Shown piece after piece: positions 34,324-42,293 of a stretch of 64,000 nucleotides of DNA; position 1 is the first letter of the stretch; each line of letters opens with the position of its first letter. The notes under the pieces are model-generated. The model did not search any database and was not told the DNA's origin. It worked only from the letters and a program-made list of their open reading frames with translations. Source of the stretch: Caballeronia glebae (lineage in GTDB: Bacteria > Pseudomonadota > Gammaproteobacteria > Burkholderiales > Burkholderiaceae); contig NZ_FCOJ02000030.1 of assembly GCF_001545035.1 (NCBI RefSeq), positions 1 through 64,000 on the forward strand. The letters run 5' to 3'. The position numbers were made by a program, and so were the translations under genes.

Positions 34324-34488
34324 GTCTGTCTCCTGGAGGGTCGCGGGCGCCCCGCCCGCGCCTTCTTCGACACACGCGCGACGCGAATGGTGCCCCGCCC
34401 CGGACTCGCCGCCGTACACGGTTGCGCGCTTCGTTTCATACTCTCGTCTGTTGCGCTCGCTTCACTCCCTCATCCACATGGAGCACTC

Positions 34489-35250
34489 ATGCACGACCTG
34501 AAAGGCAAATCGATTCTCATCACCGGCGCGAGCACGGGCATCGGCGCCGCGGCGGCGCGGGCGTTCGCGCAATACGGCGCGAACGTCGCGGTGCACTACA
34601 ACAGCTCCAAAGACAAAGCCGAGGAAGTCGCGAAGGACGTGCGCGCGCTCGGCGTCAGCGCGATCACCGTCGGCGCGGACGTGCGCGACTCGAAAGCCAT
34701 CGACGCGGCCGTCGCGCAAGTCGTCGATAGCTTCGGCAAGATCGACGTGCTGATCAACAACGCGGGCAGCCTCGTGAAACGCGAGCCGATCGCGTCCGTG
34801 AGCGACGAGCTCTTCGACGAGGTCATGCACATCAACGCGCGCTCGGTGGTCGCGTTCACGCGCGCGGCGCTGCCGTCGTTGCGCTCGGGCGGCGGCGGCT
34901 CGATCATCAACGTGACATCGGTGGCGGCGCGCAACGGCGGCGGCCCGGGCGCGCTGCTTTATGCCGCATCGAAAGGTTTCGTCAGCACGATCACCAAGGG
35001 CATGGCGAAGGAACTGATGCCGGAGCGCATCCGCGTGAACGCGGTCGCGCCCGGCGTGATCCAGACGCCGTTTCAGGAGCGCTTCACGACGCCCGAGCAG
35101 CTCGAATCCTTCCGCAAGTCCATTCCGATGGGTTTCATCGGCGAGCCCGACGATTGCAGCGGCGCGTTCCTCTATCTGGCGTCGGAGGCGATGTCGCGCT
35201 ATGTGACCGGGCAGATCATCGACGTGAACGGCGGCCAGCTAATGCCCTGA
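34489..35250 (+). CDS. Short-chain dehydrogenase/reductase
   Basis: This 253-residue classical SDR oxidoreductase has the cofactor motif TGASTGIGAAAARAF, NNAG at about residue 88, and the catalytic Ser-Tyr-Lys (INVTSVAARNG, LYAASKGF). The PGVIQTPF loop and the C-terminal ASEAMSRYVTGQIIDVNGGQLMP are standard for the FabG-like group, so 3-ketoacyl or sugar substrates are possible. GGAG lies six bases before ATG 34489. It is followed 67 bases later by the gamma-glutamyltransferase gene on the same strand, with no clear terminator between. Confidence 0.9.
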   Translation: MHDLKGKSILITGASTGIGAAAARAFAQYGANVAVHYNSSKDKAEEVAKDVRALGVSAITVGADVRDSKAIDAAVAQVVDSFGKIDVLINNAGSLVKREPIASVSDELFDEVMHINARSVVAFTRAALPSLRSGGGGSIINVTSVAARNGGGPGALLYAASKGFVSTITKGMAKELMPERIRVNAVAPGVIQTPFQERFTTPEQLESFRKSIPMGFIGEPDDCSGAFLYLASEAMSRYVTGQIIDVNGGQLMP

Positions 35251-35317
35251 TCGCCACCCCGCTCGTGGTATATAAGCGTTGATCTCTCGTGAGACGCAAC
35301 AAAGGAGAACGCAGGAG

Positions 35318-37051
35318 ATGTTTTTGAAAAAAGAACTACGCATCCGGACCGCCGCGCTCGGCGCCATCGTCGCGTCGGCGCTCATGACAGCGGGATTCGT
35401 CGAGACCGCGCCGGCTTACGCAAAAACCCCCGACAATCAGCCGGCGGTCCTGACCGCCTCAGCCGTCGCGGTCGCCGACAAATACGCCGCCGACACAGCA
35501 GAACAGATCTTCAAACAGGGCGGCAACGCGGTCGATGCGGCCGTCGCGATCGCCTTCACGCTCGCCGTCACGTATCCGGAGGCGGGCAATATCGGCGGCG
35601 GCGGCTTCATGACGCTCTACGTCGATCATCGCCCGTACTTTCTCGACTATCGCGAGCGCGCGCCGCTTTCGGCCACGCGCAACATGTATCTCGACGACAA
35701 GGGCGAGGTCATCAAGGGCATGAGCCTCTACGGACATCGCGCGGTGGGCGTGCCGGGCACCGTCGAGGGCATGTGGGAAGCGCAGAAACGTTTCGGCAAG
35801 CTGAAGTGGAAGCAGGTGCTCGCGCCGGCCATCAAGTATGCTCAGGACGGCTTCGAAGTCGACGATCAGCTGATCAAACGGCGCGACGACGCCGCGAAGG
35901 ATTTCGCCGGCAAGACCAACTTCGATCTGTACTTCGGCGGCATGAAAGCGGGGCAAGTGTTCAAGCAGCCGGATCTCGCCAAAACCCTGCAGCGCATTTC
36001 GGATAAGGGCGCGAAAGGCTTCTACGAAGGCGAAACCGCCGATCTGATCGCCAAGTCGATGGAAGGTCACGGCCTCATCACCACGCGCGACCTGAAGGAA
36101 TACAAGGCGGTGTGGCGTCAGCCGATCACGGCGAGCTGGAACGGCTATCGCGTGATCACCGCGCCGCCGCCGAGCTCGGGCGGCGTCGGCCTCGTGCAGT
36201 TGCTGAAGATGAAGGCCGACCTCAAGGACAAGTTCCAGGACGTGCCGCTCGATTCCGCGCAATACATCCATCTCGTGTCCGAAATCGAGAAACGCGTGTT
36301 CGCGGATCGCGCGCAGTATCTCGGCGATCCGGACTTCTACAAAGTGCCCGTCGCGCAGCTCATCAACGACGACTACATCCTGAAGCGCGCGCAAGAGGTC
36401 AATCCCGACACGCCTTCGGACACGAAGAGCGTGCAGCCCGGACTCGGCACGTCGATGCCCGAGAAGGCGGAAACGACGCACTTCTCGGTCGTCGATAAAT
36501 GGGGCAACGCAGTGTCGAACACGTACACGATCAACGGCTATTTCGGCTCGGGCGTGGTCGCGGAAGGCACGGGCGTCGTGCTCAACGACGAAATGGACGA
36601 CTTCGCGTCGAAGCCGGGCGTGCCGAACATGTTCGGCGTGGTTGGCAGCGATGCGAACTCCATCGCGCCGAAAAAGCGCCCGCTCTCGTCGATGACGCCG
36701 ACCATCCTCACGAAGGACGACAAGGTCGCGATGGTGATCGGCACGCCGGGCGGCTCGCGCATCTTCACGTCGATCTTCCAGGTCATCACGAACGTGTACG
36801 ACTTCAACATGGCGCTGCCCGAAGCCGTCGGCGCGACGCGCTTCCATCATCAATTGCTGCCGCCGAACACGATCTACCAGGAGCCGTTTCATCAGCTCGA
36901 CCCGGACGTCGTGAAGCAACTCGAAGAAAAGGGCTACAAGTTCACGATGCAGGGCTTCAACGGCGACATTCAGGCGATTCGCATCGACGGCGACAAGCCC
37001 CAGCCGATGTCCGACCCGCGCGGACGCGGCGTGTCGCGCGTCATCCAGTAA
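35318..37051 (+). CDS. ggt: Gamma-glutamyltransferase precursor
   Basis: This 577-residue periplasmic enzyme cleaves or transfers the gamma-glutamyl group of glutathione and related compounds. A signal peptide ends near PAYAKTPD. The self-processing site is Thr386 in ETTHFSVVDKWGNAVSNT, where the chain splits into large and small subunits. The substrate-binding arginine region (DYRERAP) and the GG loop (GTPGGSRI) are present. The ribosome site AAAGGAG is nine bases before ATG 35318. It appears complete and may supply glutamate or Cys-Gly from periplasmic glutathione. A stem-loop lies about 40 bases after the stop. Confidence 0.95.
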   Translation: MFLKKELRIRTAALGAIVASALMTAGFVETAPAYAKTPDNQPAVLTASAVAVADKYAADTAEQIFKQGGNAVDAAVAIAFTLAVTYPEAGNIGGGGFMTLYVDHRPYFLDYRERAPLSATRNMYLDDKGEVIKGMSLYGHRAVGVPGTVEGMWEAQKRFGKLKWKQVLAPAIKYAQDGFEVDDQLIKRRDDAAKDFAGKTNFDLYFGGMKAGQVFKQPDLAKTLQRISDKGAKGFYEGETADLIAKSMEGHGLITTRDLKEYKAVWRQPITASWNGYRVITAPPPSSGGVGLVQLLKMKADLKDKFQDVPLDSAQYIHLVSEIEKRVFADRAQYLGDPDFYKVPVAQLINDDYILKRAQEVNPDTPSDTKSVQPGLGTSMPEKAETTHFSVVDKWGNAVSNTYTINGYFGSGVVAEGTGVVLNDEMDDFASKPGVPNMFGVVGSDANSIAPKKRPLSSMTPTILTKDDKVAMVIGTPGGSRIFTSIFQVITNVYDFNMALPEAVGATRFHHQLLPPNTIYQEPFHQLDPDVVKQLEEKGYKFTMQGFNGDIQAIRIDGDKPQPMSDPRGRGVSRVIQ

Positions 37052-37386
37052 TGCGCCGCACAACGGCGAGCGAGTAAAATAGGGCCCCGGACCGGACTAG
37101 GCGTTTGCCCTAGTCCGGTCGTTTGCCGGTCCTGCTAAAGCCCCGTCCCACGCGGGATTCGCGGCATATAAGCACCTCGGCATGACCGGCATGTTTTCCG
37201 TGGGATTGGACCTCGCGTTCTGTTCCCCTAGTCTCTGTCCTGACCGAGTGCAGCCATCCGTGCGCGTCACCCGGCATCATCCAGAACTACATACGAGACG
37301 ACCCTGACGATGGACCCGCAGTGCCGGCGAGCTGACAAGCGCGGTGCACGGAGTTCCGTTTCAGCGTGCTGATAAAGGAGCAGCTC
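37052..37386 (+). other. Long structured leader before purine permease
   Basis: This 335-base gap separates ggt from the permease. It begins with a 12-bp hairpin (37090-37120) that has an alternative partner (37126-37132), and contains several shorter GC stems (for example CGCG/CGCG near 37150-37165). I compared it by eye with purine and xanthine riboswitch cores and could not make a match. It may hold the ggt terminator and the permease promoter and leader. Confidence 0.45.
37089..37132 (+). promoter_or_regulatory. Hairpin with alternative pairing
   Basis: GACCGGACTAGG (37090-37101) pairs perfectly with CCTAGTCCGGTC (37109-37120) around a 7-base loop. The first arm's GGACCGG (37089-37095) can instead pair with CCGGTCC (37126-37132). 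No T-tract follows, so it is not a plain terminator; it could be an attenuator-like switch or a ggt 3' stabiliser. Confidence 0.45.
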
Positions 37387-38793
37387 ATGATGGAATCCTC
37401 CGCCCAGCAGCTTGGCGACATCGACATCACCCCCACAGAACGAGAGGAAAGTGTTCAGACCGCCAGCGGCGGCTTTCTCGATCGCTATTTCAGCATTTCG
37501 AAAACCGGCAGCACGGAAAAGCGCGAGGTCGTCGCGGGCATCACGACGTTCCTCGCGATGGTCTATTCCGTGTTCGTCGTGCCGGGCATGCTCGGCAAGG
37601 CGGGCTTCGACACGAGCGCGGTGTTCGTCGCCGTGTGTCTCACCACCGCTTTCGGCTCGCTGCTGATGGGCGTGTGGGCGCGCCTGCCGATCGCGATCGG
37701 CTGCGCGATCTCGCTGACGGCGTTCACGGCCTTCGGTCTCGTGCTCGGTAAAGGACTCACGCCAGCCATCGCGCTCGGCGCCGTGTTCCTGATGGGCATC
37801 GTGTTCACCGCGATTTCCGTGACTGGCGTGCGCTCGTGGATCCTGCGCAATCTGCCGACGGGCGTCGCGCACGGCACGGGCATCGGCATCGGCTTGTTCC
37901 TGCTGCTGATCGCGTCGAACGATGTCGGCCTGATCATCAAGAATCCCGCGCCCGGCATGCCGGTGTCGCTCGGGCATATCACGGCATTCCCGGTGCTGAT
38001 GTCCGTGGCGGGTCTCGCCGCGATCTTCGGTCTGGAGCGCCGGCGCGTGCCGGGCGGCATTCTCCTCGTCGTGGTCGGCCTCTCGGCGATCGGCCTGATC
38101 TTCGATCCGTCCGTGCGCTTTCATGGCGTGTTCGCGTGGCCGGCGCTGTCGGCGCCGGGTCATGCAACGCTTATCGGCGCGATGGACATCAAGGGCGCGC
38201 TCTCGATGGCCGTGCTGCCCAGCGTGCTCGCCCTCGTGATGACCGCCGTGTTCGACGCGACCGGCACGATCCGCGCGGTCGCCGGACAAGCGGGTCAGAT
38301 CGACCAGAACGGGCGCATCGTCAACGGCGGCCGCGCGCTGACCGCGGATTCGCTCAGCTCGATCTTCTCCGCCTGCTTCGGCGGCGCGCCGGCAGCGGCG
38401 TATATCGAATCGTCGGTGGGCGTGGCGGCGGGCGCGAAGACGGGTCTCGCGGCAAGCGTCGTCGGCGTGCTGTTCCTCCTGGTGATGTTCATGTCGCCGC
38501 TCGCCGCGCTCGTGCCTTCCTACGCGACGGCGCCCGCGCTGATGTACGTCGGCCTGCTGATGCTCGGCAATGTGAGCAAGCTGCATTTCGAAGATACCGT
38601 CGACACGATGTCCGGCCTCGTCTGCGCGGTGTATATCGTGCTGTCCGCGAATATCGTGACGGGCATCATGCTCGGCTTCACCACGCTCGTGATCGGCCGC
38701 ATCGTCGCGGGCGAATGGCGCAAGCTGAATGTCGGTACGGTGGCCATCGCGGTCGTGCTCGCCGTGTTCTATCTCGGCGGCTGGGCGATCTGA
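37387..38793 (+). CDS. NCS2-type guanine/hypoxanthine/adenine permease (AzgA-like)
   Basis: This 468-residue inner membrane transporter of the nucleobase-cation symporter family has about 14 helices. AzgA-like landmarks are GSTEKREVVAGITTFLAMVYSVF near residue 45, GIGIGLFLLLIASNDVG, the FDATGT motif in helix 8 and AAYIESSVGVAAGAKTGLA in helix 10. These place it with the AzgA/GhxP purine permeases rather than the uracil or xanthine-uric acid NAT group; the exact purine is unclear. AAAGGAG is six bases before ATG 37387. A strong bidirectional terminator follows 25 bases after the stop. Confidence 0.92.
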   Translation: MMESSAQQLGDIDITPTEREESVQTASGGFLDRYFSISKTGSTEKREVVAGITTFLAMVYSVFVVPGMLGKAGFDTSAVFVAVCLTTAFGSLLMGVWARLPIAIGCAISLTAFTAFGLVLGKGLTPAIALGAVFLMGIVFTAISVTGVRSWILRNLPTGVAHGTGIGIGLFLLLIASNDVGLIIKNPAPGMPVSLGHITAFPVLMSVAGLAAIFGLERRRVPGGILLVVVGLSAIGLIFDPSVRFHGVFAWPALSAPGHATLIGAMDIKGALSMAVLPSVLALVMTAVFDATGTIRAVAGQAGQIDQNGRIVNGGRALTADSLSSIFSACFGGAPAAAYIESSVGVAAGAKTGLAASVVGVLFLLVMFMSPLAALVPSYATAPALMYVGLLMLGNVSKLHFEDTVDTMSGLVCAVYIVLSANIVTGIMLGFTTLVIGRIVAGEWRKLNVGTVAIAVVLAVFYLGGWAI

Positions 38794-38817
38794 TCGACGG
38801 CTCTATCGCGCAAGGCG

Positions 38818-38855
38818 AAAACGGCGCGCTGTCCGCAAGGACAGCGCGCCGTTTT
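38818..38855. terminator. Bidirectional intrinsic terminator
   Basis: AAAA, then a 13-bp perfect stem CGGCGCGCTGTCC / GGACAGCGCGCCG with a GCAA tetraloop, then TTTT. It ends the purine permease transcript and, leftward, the remnant SRPBCC gene. Confidence 0.95.
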
Positions 38856-38866
38856 CCATGGTCGCG

Positions 38867-39157
38867 TTATTTCGTGACGAGCGCAACGGAACCCGTCTCC
38901 AGCAGCGACTTGAGATTCGACAGAATCTTCGGCCAGCCGCCCGACACGGCCTCGATGAATGGCTTGCTCTCGCTCACATGCGTGACGGTGAGCTTGACCG
39001 CTTCGCCGAGCGCTTCGATGTCGTAAGTGCAGCGCGACCAGCCCGCGTCCTTCAGATCCTCGCGGAATTCATTACGCCATTTCAGCACGAGGCGTCTGCC
39101 CGGCTCGGCTTCGAGCACTTCTCCCGCATAATCGCAGAAGAATGCCGCATCCCTCAA
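38867..39157 (-). pseudogene. N-terminally truncated SRPBCC/AHSA1-family gene
   Basis: The frame encodes about 96 residues that match the second half of an SRPBCC (AHSA1-like) protein: YAGEVLEAEPGRRLVLKWRNEF, then KLTVTHVSESKPFIEAVSGGWPKILSNLKSLLETG. Family members are about 150-160 residues, and the first 50-60, with the initial strand and helices, are missing. The frame has no ATG start (only a TTG at 39157), and an in-frame TGA lies seven codons upstream. The missing half was replaced by the rightward DUF5672 gene, which starts inside the remnant at 39142. Its terminator is still in place. Confidence 0.75.
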
Positions 39158-40002
39158 TCGTGGACCTGCACGACGTCACAGTCTGTGCAGCTGATTCACT
39201 TCATCCGCAATTGGCGGCTCGCGCACTCGAAATCAGCATGAGGCAATGCCGATTCGCCGATGCAATTCTCTTTTCAGACAAACAGGTTTCAACGCAAGCG
39301 CGACATATTCCGATTTCTCCGCTTAAATCGAAAGGCGATTATTCGGCATTCATCCTTAAAGAGTTGATTCAGCACGTTCGCACGCCGTGGGTGCTGATCG
39401 TTCAATGGGACGGCTACGTGGTGGACCCTTTGGCCTGGCGCGAAGAATTCCTGCTTTATGACTACGTCGGCGCGCCTTGGCCCTTTCACGAAGCAGGCTT
39501 CCAGGTCGGCAACGGCGGTTTCTCCCTTCGCTCGATGCGACTCATCCAGGCGCTCGCCGATCCGCGCTTCGAGCTTCTACCCGATGTCAACGAAGACGAC
39601 CTGATTTGCCGGCTTTATCGGACAGAACTGGAAACGGCATTCTCCATTCGCTTTGCGCCTGTGGAAATCGCAAGCCGCTTCGCCTGCGAATACACCGACC
39701 CGCAAGCCCCGATATTCGGCTTTCATGGCGCGCGCAATCTGTGGCGCCACATCGATGACGACACGATGATGGACATCGCCCTTGCGCTCGACATCCGCAC
39801 GTTCAACTCCAGCGAAATGAGACAGTTGCTCATGCATTACTGCCACCTCGGAAAATTCAGTTGCGTGAGGACAATGTGCGAACGCTATCTGCAGCACTGG
39901 AGCCCGCAGCAACTCGAAGAGCAGCTGTATGCGACCGGGGTGCGGGAGCATATCGCCAGGTACAGCGCCGAAATCTGTGCACGCACGATGGAAAGAGCAT
40001 GA
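39142..40002 (+). CDS. DUF5672-family glycosyltransferase-like protein
   Basis: This 286-residue protein has the DUF5672 layout: DVTVCAADSLHPQLAARALEIS at the start, then WVLIVQWDGYVVDPLAWREEFLLYDYVGAPW, GNGGFSLRSMRLIQAL and NEDDLICRLYR. QWDGYV (with its Asp) and GNGGFSLRS recall the donor-binding and acceptor elements of GT-A type glycosyltransferases, but no activity is proven for the family. The gene is visibly lower in GC than its neighbours, with many A/T third bases. Its stop overlaps the ATG of the next gene (ATGA). It starts inside the truncated SRPBCC gene. Likely horizontally acquired. Confidence 0.82.
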   Translation: MPHPSIVDLHDVTVCAADSLHPQLAARALEISMRQCRFADAILFSDKQVSTQARHIPISPLKSKGDYSAFILKELIQHVRTPWVLIVQWDGYVVDPLAWREEFLLYDYVGAPWPFHEAGFQVGNGGFSLRSMRLIQALADPRFELLPDVNEDDLICRLYRTELETAFSIRFAPVEIASRFACEYTDPQAPIFGFHGARNLWRHIDDDTMMDIALALDIRTFNSSEMRQLLMHYCHLGKFSCVRTMCERYLQHWSPQQLEEQLYATGVREHIARYSAEICARTMERA

Positions 40003-41405
40003 ACCACGCCTTATCGAACTTGCTGCGTGACGCTCAGGCATGCCACGAGCGCGAACCGCAGAATGTCCCGCTGATCCGGGACATGTGCAGGGCACTCGTC
40101 GCGCACCAGTTCGAAGACGCCGCGTTGCCATGGACCGAACGAGGACTCGCGCTCACGCCGCACGACGCGGAATTCGTCCACCTGCGCGTGAACGCGCTCA
40201 ACCTCGTGGGCCGGCACGCCGAAGCGGCCGCGCTCCTCATGGCGGAGCGCTCGCTGCTTTGGCCACCCGCCGCGTTTGAGTTGAAGCTCGGCTATAGCCT
40301 GATGATGGCCGGAGATCTGGAACAGGCGATCGCGCGACTCGACGAAGCCGGGCGGATCGCCCACGCGTCGAATCACGCTCTGATTCCCAAGGCCGCTCAT
40401 CTTCTCGGGGAAGCGCTGCTCAAGCATGGCGACGGCCGCGGATTCGCGTTCTGGACGATGCGCAACCTCGATCCCGGCGCGGGCGGAAGCTATTGTGCCG
40501 CCGACATTTCCCCGTGGTCCCGCGAGGACGACCTGCGCGGCAAGCGTGTGCTGATCACGCATCAACTGGGCTTCGGCGACCAGTTCCTGCTGGCTGCCGC
40601 CTTGGCCGATTTTCAGGCGGCCGGCGCGAGTCTGTTGCTCATGTCGGACCCACAGATCCATCGGCTCATGCAGGCATCGCTTCCGGATATCGAAGTCATC
40701 AGCGCAGAGCGCCCTCTAGAGATGGGCGAACCTCTACCCGCCGAAGTTCACGCCAAAGTCGCGGCATTTTCGCCGGATTTCCAGATGCCGTCGCTCTTCG
40801 CTCCGGTTCTGGCGAGCGATCAGGCATCGCGGGCCCAACCTTTCCGTCCATATATGCGCGCTCCGGCAGACAAACGCGCGATCGCCGCCGCGTGGTCACA
40901 GCAGCTTCGCACGCAGAATCCCGGCAAAAGATTGGTCGGCCTGTTTTGGGATTGCAGTCAGCGTCATAGTCCCGAGGTCGGTAGTGTCATGCGCTGCTGG
41001 GCCGCGCGACGCAGCATCCCGCTAGAAGGGATCAATCGACTCGTTCTCGACCCAGCCGTGACACGGCCCGTGCAATTCGTGAATTTGCACCATCCTTTGG
41101 TGGAACCCATGGCCGGCGTGCCCGCAGGCGACGTCGTTCGCTATTCGCCGGGCGTTTTCCAGTTCGACGACACCGCTGCGTGCATCGGCGAGCTGGACGC
41201 CGTCATCTCCGTGGATTCGAGCGTCGCCAACCTTGCGGCAATGATGGGCAAGCCCACGTGCGTCGCGGTAAATACAACGGGCGACTGGCGCTGGGGCAGC
41301 GCGGGGGCCGCTACGCCATGGATCGGAGGCGTAACCGTGCTCCGACAGAAGATGGAGGGTGACTGGGCGCCGGTGTTACGGGACATGGCCGCATGGCTTG
41401 GTTGA
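39999..41405 (+). CDS. TPR protein with GT9-like glycosyltransferase domain
   Basis: This is a 468-residue two-part protein. Residues 1-150 are helical repeats of the TPR type (PLIRDMCRALVAHQFEDAALPWTERGLALTPHDAEF; LKLGYSLMMAGDLEQAIARLDEAGRI). The C-terminal half resembles heptosyltransferase (GT9) folds: GKRVLITHQLGFGDQFLLAAALADF with the usual GxGDxL/F motif, and IGELDAVISVDSSVANLAAMMGKPTCVAV, the nucleotide-sugar binding end. Such TPR-GT proteins often modify surface proteins or act in glycan synthesis. It is coupled by ATGA to the DUF5672 gene, so both enzymes probably act together. Confidence 0.8.
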   Translation: MNHALSNLLRDAQACHEREPQNVPLIRDMCRALVAHQFEDAALPWTERGLALTPHDAEFVHLRVNALNLVGRHAEAAALLMAERSLLWPPAAFELKLGYSLMMAGDLEQAIARLDEAGRIAHASNHALIPKAAHLLGEALLKHGDGRGFAFWTMRNLDPGAGGSYCAADISPWSREDDLRGKRVLITHQLGFGDQFLLAAALADFQAAGASLLLMSDPQIHRLMQASLPDIEVISAERPLEMGEPLPAEVHAKVAAFSPDFQMPSLFAPVLASDQASRAQPFRPYMRAPADKRAIAAAWSQQLRTQNPGKRLVGLFWDCSQRHSPEVGSVMRCWAARRSIPLEGINRLVLDPAVTRPVQFVNLHHPLVEPMAGVPAGDVVRYSPGVFQFDDTAACIGELDAVISVDSSVANLAAMMGKPTCVAVNTTGDWRWGSAGAATPWIGGVTVLRQKMEGDWAPVLRDMAAWLG

Positions 41406-41434
41406 GCGACCGCAGCCGTCGCTTCGCAGACACG

Positions 41435-41471
41435 ACAACGCCCCGGAAGCCTTTCGCTTCCGGGGCGTTGT
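41435..41471. terminator. Long perfect hairpin after glycosylation cassette
   Basis: ACAACGCCCCGGAAGC (41435-41450) and GCTTCCGGGGCGTTGT (41456-41471) form a 16-bp perfect stem with a CTTTC loop. It lies between the rightward GT9-like gene and the leftward 49-aa gene. It has no T-tract on either side, so it may act as a stabilising or factor-aided terminator. Confidence 0.6.
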
Positions 41472-41508
41472 GGACGATGCTCTTGACCGGGCTGCCTTCG
41501 CGCGCTGC

Positions 41509-41658
41509 TTACTTGCGGCGATACGATTCGACGAGAATCTCGCAGTTCTGCAGATGCAGTTGCAGCGCACGGTTCCACTCACGGCGCAACGTAGCCTTTG
41601 CCGCGCGCAGCCAGGAACCGAACGAAACGACCAGGGATTGTTGAGCGGTGGTTTTCAT
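41509..41658 (-). CDS. Small basic protein of 49 residues
   Basis: This gene has 50 codons including the stop. The product starts MKTTAQQSLVVSFGSWLRAAKATL and ends CEILVESYRRK; it is basic, amphipathic-helical and has one Cys. Codon use is like that of real genes in the window, GAGAG lies nine bases before ATG 41658, and a promoter (TTGCAG, 16 bases, TATAGT) is correctly placed. The family is not recognised. An unusual inverted repeat brackets the promoter, so expression is probably tightly controlled. A membrane-surface or regulatory role is possible but unproven. Confidence 0.65.
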   Translation of the reverse strand: MKTTAQQSLVVSFGSWLRAAKATLRREWNRALQLHLQNCEILVESYRRK

Positions 41659-41680
41659 GTGCGTCTCTCAGGGAAAGTAG

Positions 41681-41758
41681 CTAGGGAATAACCCTAACTA
41701 TACGCCTTTCTCGCTGCACTGCAACACGTTTTCAAAAAAGCAACAGGGTATTCCCTAG
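41681..41758. promoter_or_regulatory. Inverted repeat bracketing promoter of 49-aa gene
   Basis: CTAGGGAATAACCCT (41681-41695) and AGGGTATTCCCTAG (41745-41758) are inverted copies with one extra A in the first. They flank the promoter, one arm at the start site and one upstream of the -35, with centres about 63 bases apart. This fits a looping repressor or a cruciform. Confidence 0.6.
41697..41724 (-). promoter_or_regulatory. Promoter of 49-aa gene
   Basis: Reading leftward, -35 TTGCAG (41719-41724) and -10 TATAGT (41697-41702) are separated by 16 bases. The -10 matches 5 of 6 consensus bases. Transcription would start near 41690, inside the first arm of the inverted repeat and about 32 bases before the ATG. 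Confidence 0.55.
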
Positions 41759-41767
41759 GTCGATCGG

Positions 41768-42235
41768 TCAATTTTTCTGCGGTGCGTCGGGCGCCAACTG
41801 CACGCCTTTTTTGAAAATGAAGCAGCCGTAACCCCGCGTCTCGCCAGTCGCGATCACGCAATACGCGTTTTTCGCACGCTCGTAGAAGGCGAAACGTTCG
41901 ACTGACGCGAGCGGCAACGCGCGCCCTTCGGCGGCATCGACTTCGCGCTGGGCTTCGCGTTGCACGGCCGGCAGCGCGGCCGCATCGCCGACGACTTCCA
42001 TGCGCTCGGCAGGATGCTCGACGAACGTATCGAGCGGCAACACCGACAGCACCGCCCGCACCGCGCGCGGCGAATTCACGCCGTCGAGTCGCAGCACGCG
42101 GCCGAGCACGGTCTGACGCGCGACGGAATCGGCGGGAAAATTGGCGTCGCAGATCACGACTTCGTCGCCGTGGCCCATCGCGCAGAGGGCGTGCAGGATG
42201 TCGGCGTTGAGCAGCGGATCGATGTTCTTCAGCAT
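41768..42235 (-). CDS. fucU: RbsD/FucU-family sugar mutarotase
   Basis: This 155-residue enzyme interconverts sugar anomers, most likely of L-fucose or ribose. The start MLKNIDPLLNADILHALCAMGHGDEVVICDANFPADS is the family signature with the conserved His and Asp residues; RVLRLDGVNSPRAVRAVLSVLPLD and YCVIATGETRGYGCFIFKKGV follow. The NIDPLL form favours FucU over RbsD, but the two are hard to separate. ATG 42235 gives the family start; the upstream frame to 42490 is a shadow. A possible partner pathway (SDR and FAH hydrolase of L-fuconate type) lies 6 kb away rather than adjacent. Confidence 0.82.
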   Translation of the reverse strand: MLKNIDPLLNADILHALCAMGHGDEVVICDANFPADSVARQTVLGRVLRLDGVNSPRAVRAVLSVLPLDTFVEHPAERMEVVGDAAALPAVQREAQREVDAAEGRALPLASVERFAFYERAKNAYCVIATGETRGYGCFIFKKGVQLAPDAPQKN

Positions 42236-42293
42236 GTTTCTTGTTCTCCATGACGTAAGGCCAGCCGAATCTATGGTACCCGCCGCGCGGCGC

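Noticed and set aside
35459..37063. A 534-codon frame opposite gamma-glutamyltransferase
   Set aside because: It is a shadow of the conserved ggt gene, with no domain and no ribosome site.
37052..37386. A classical guanine/adenine or xanthine riboswitch before the purine permease
   Set aside because: I could not find the conserved junction bases of these aptamers around any three-way helix. The leader is reported only as structured.
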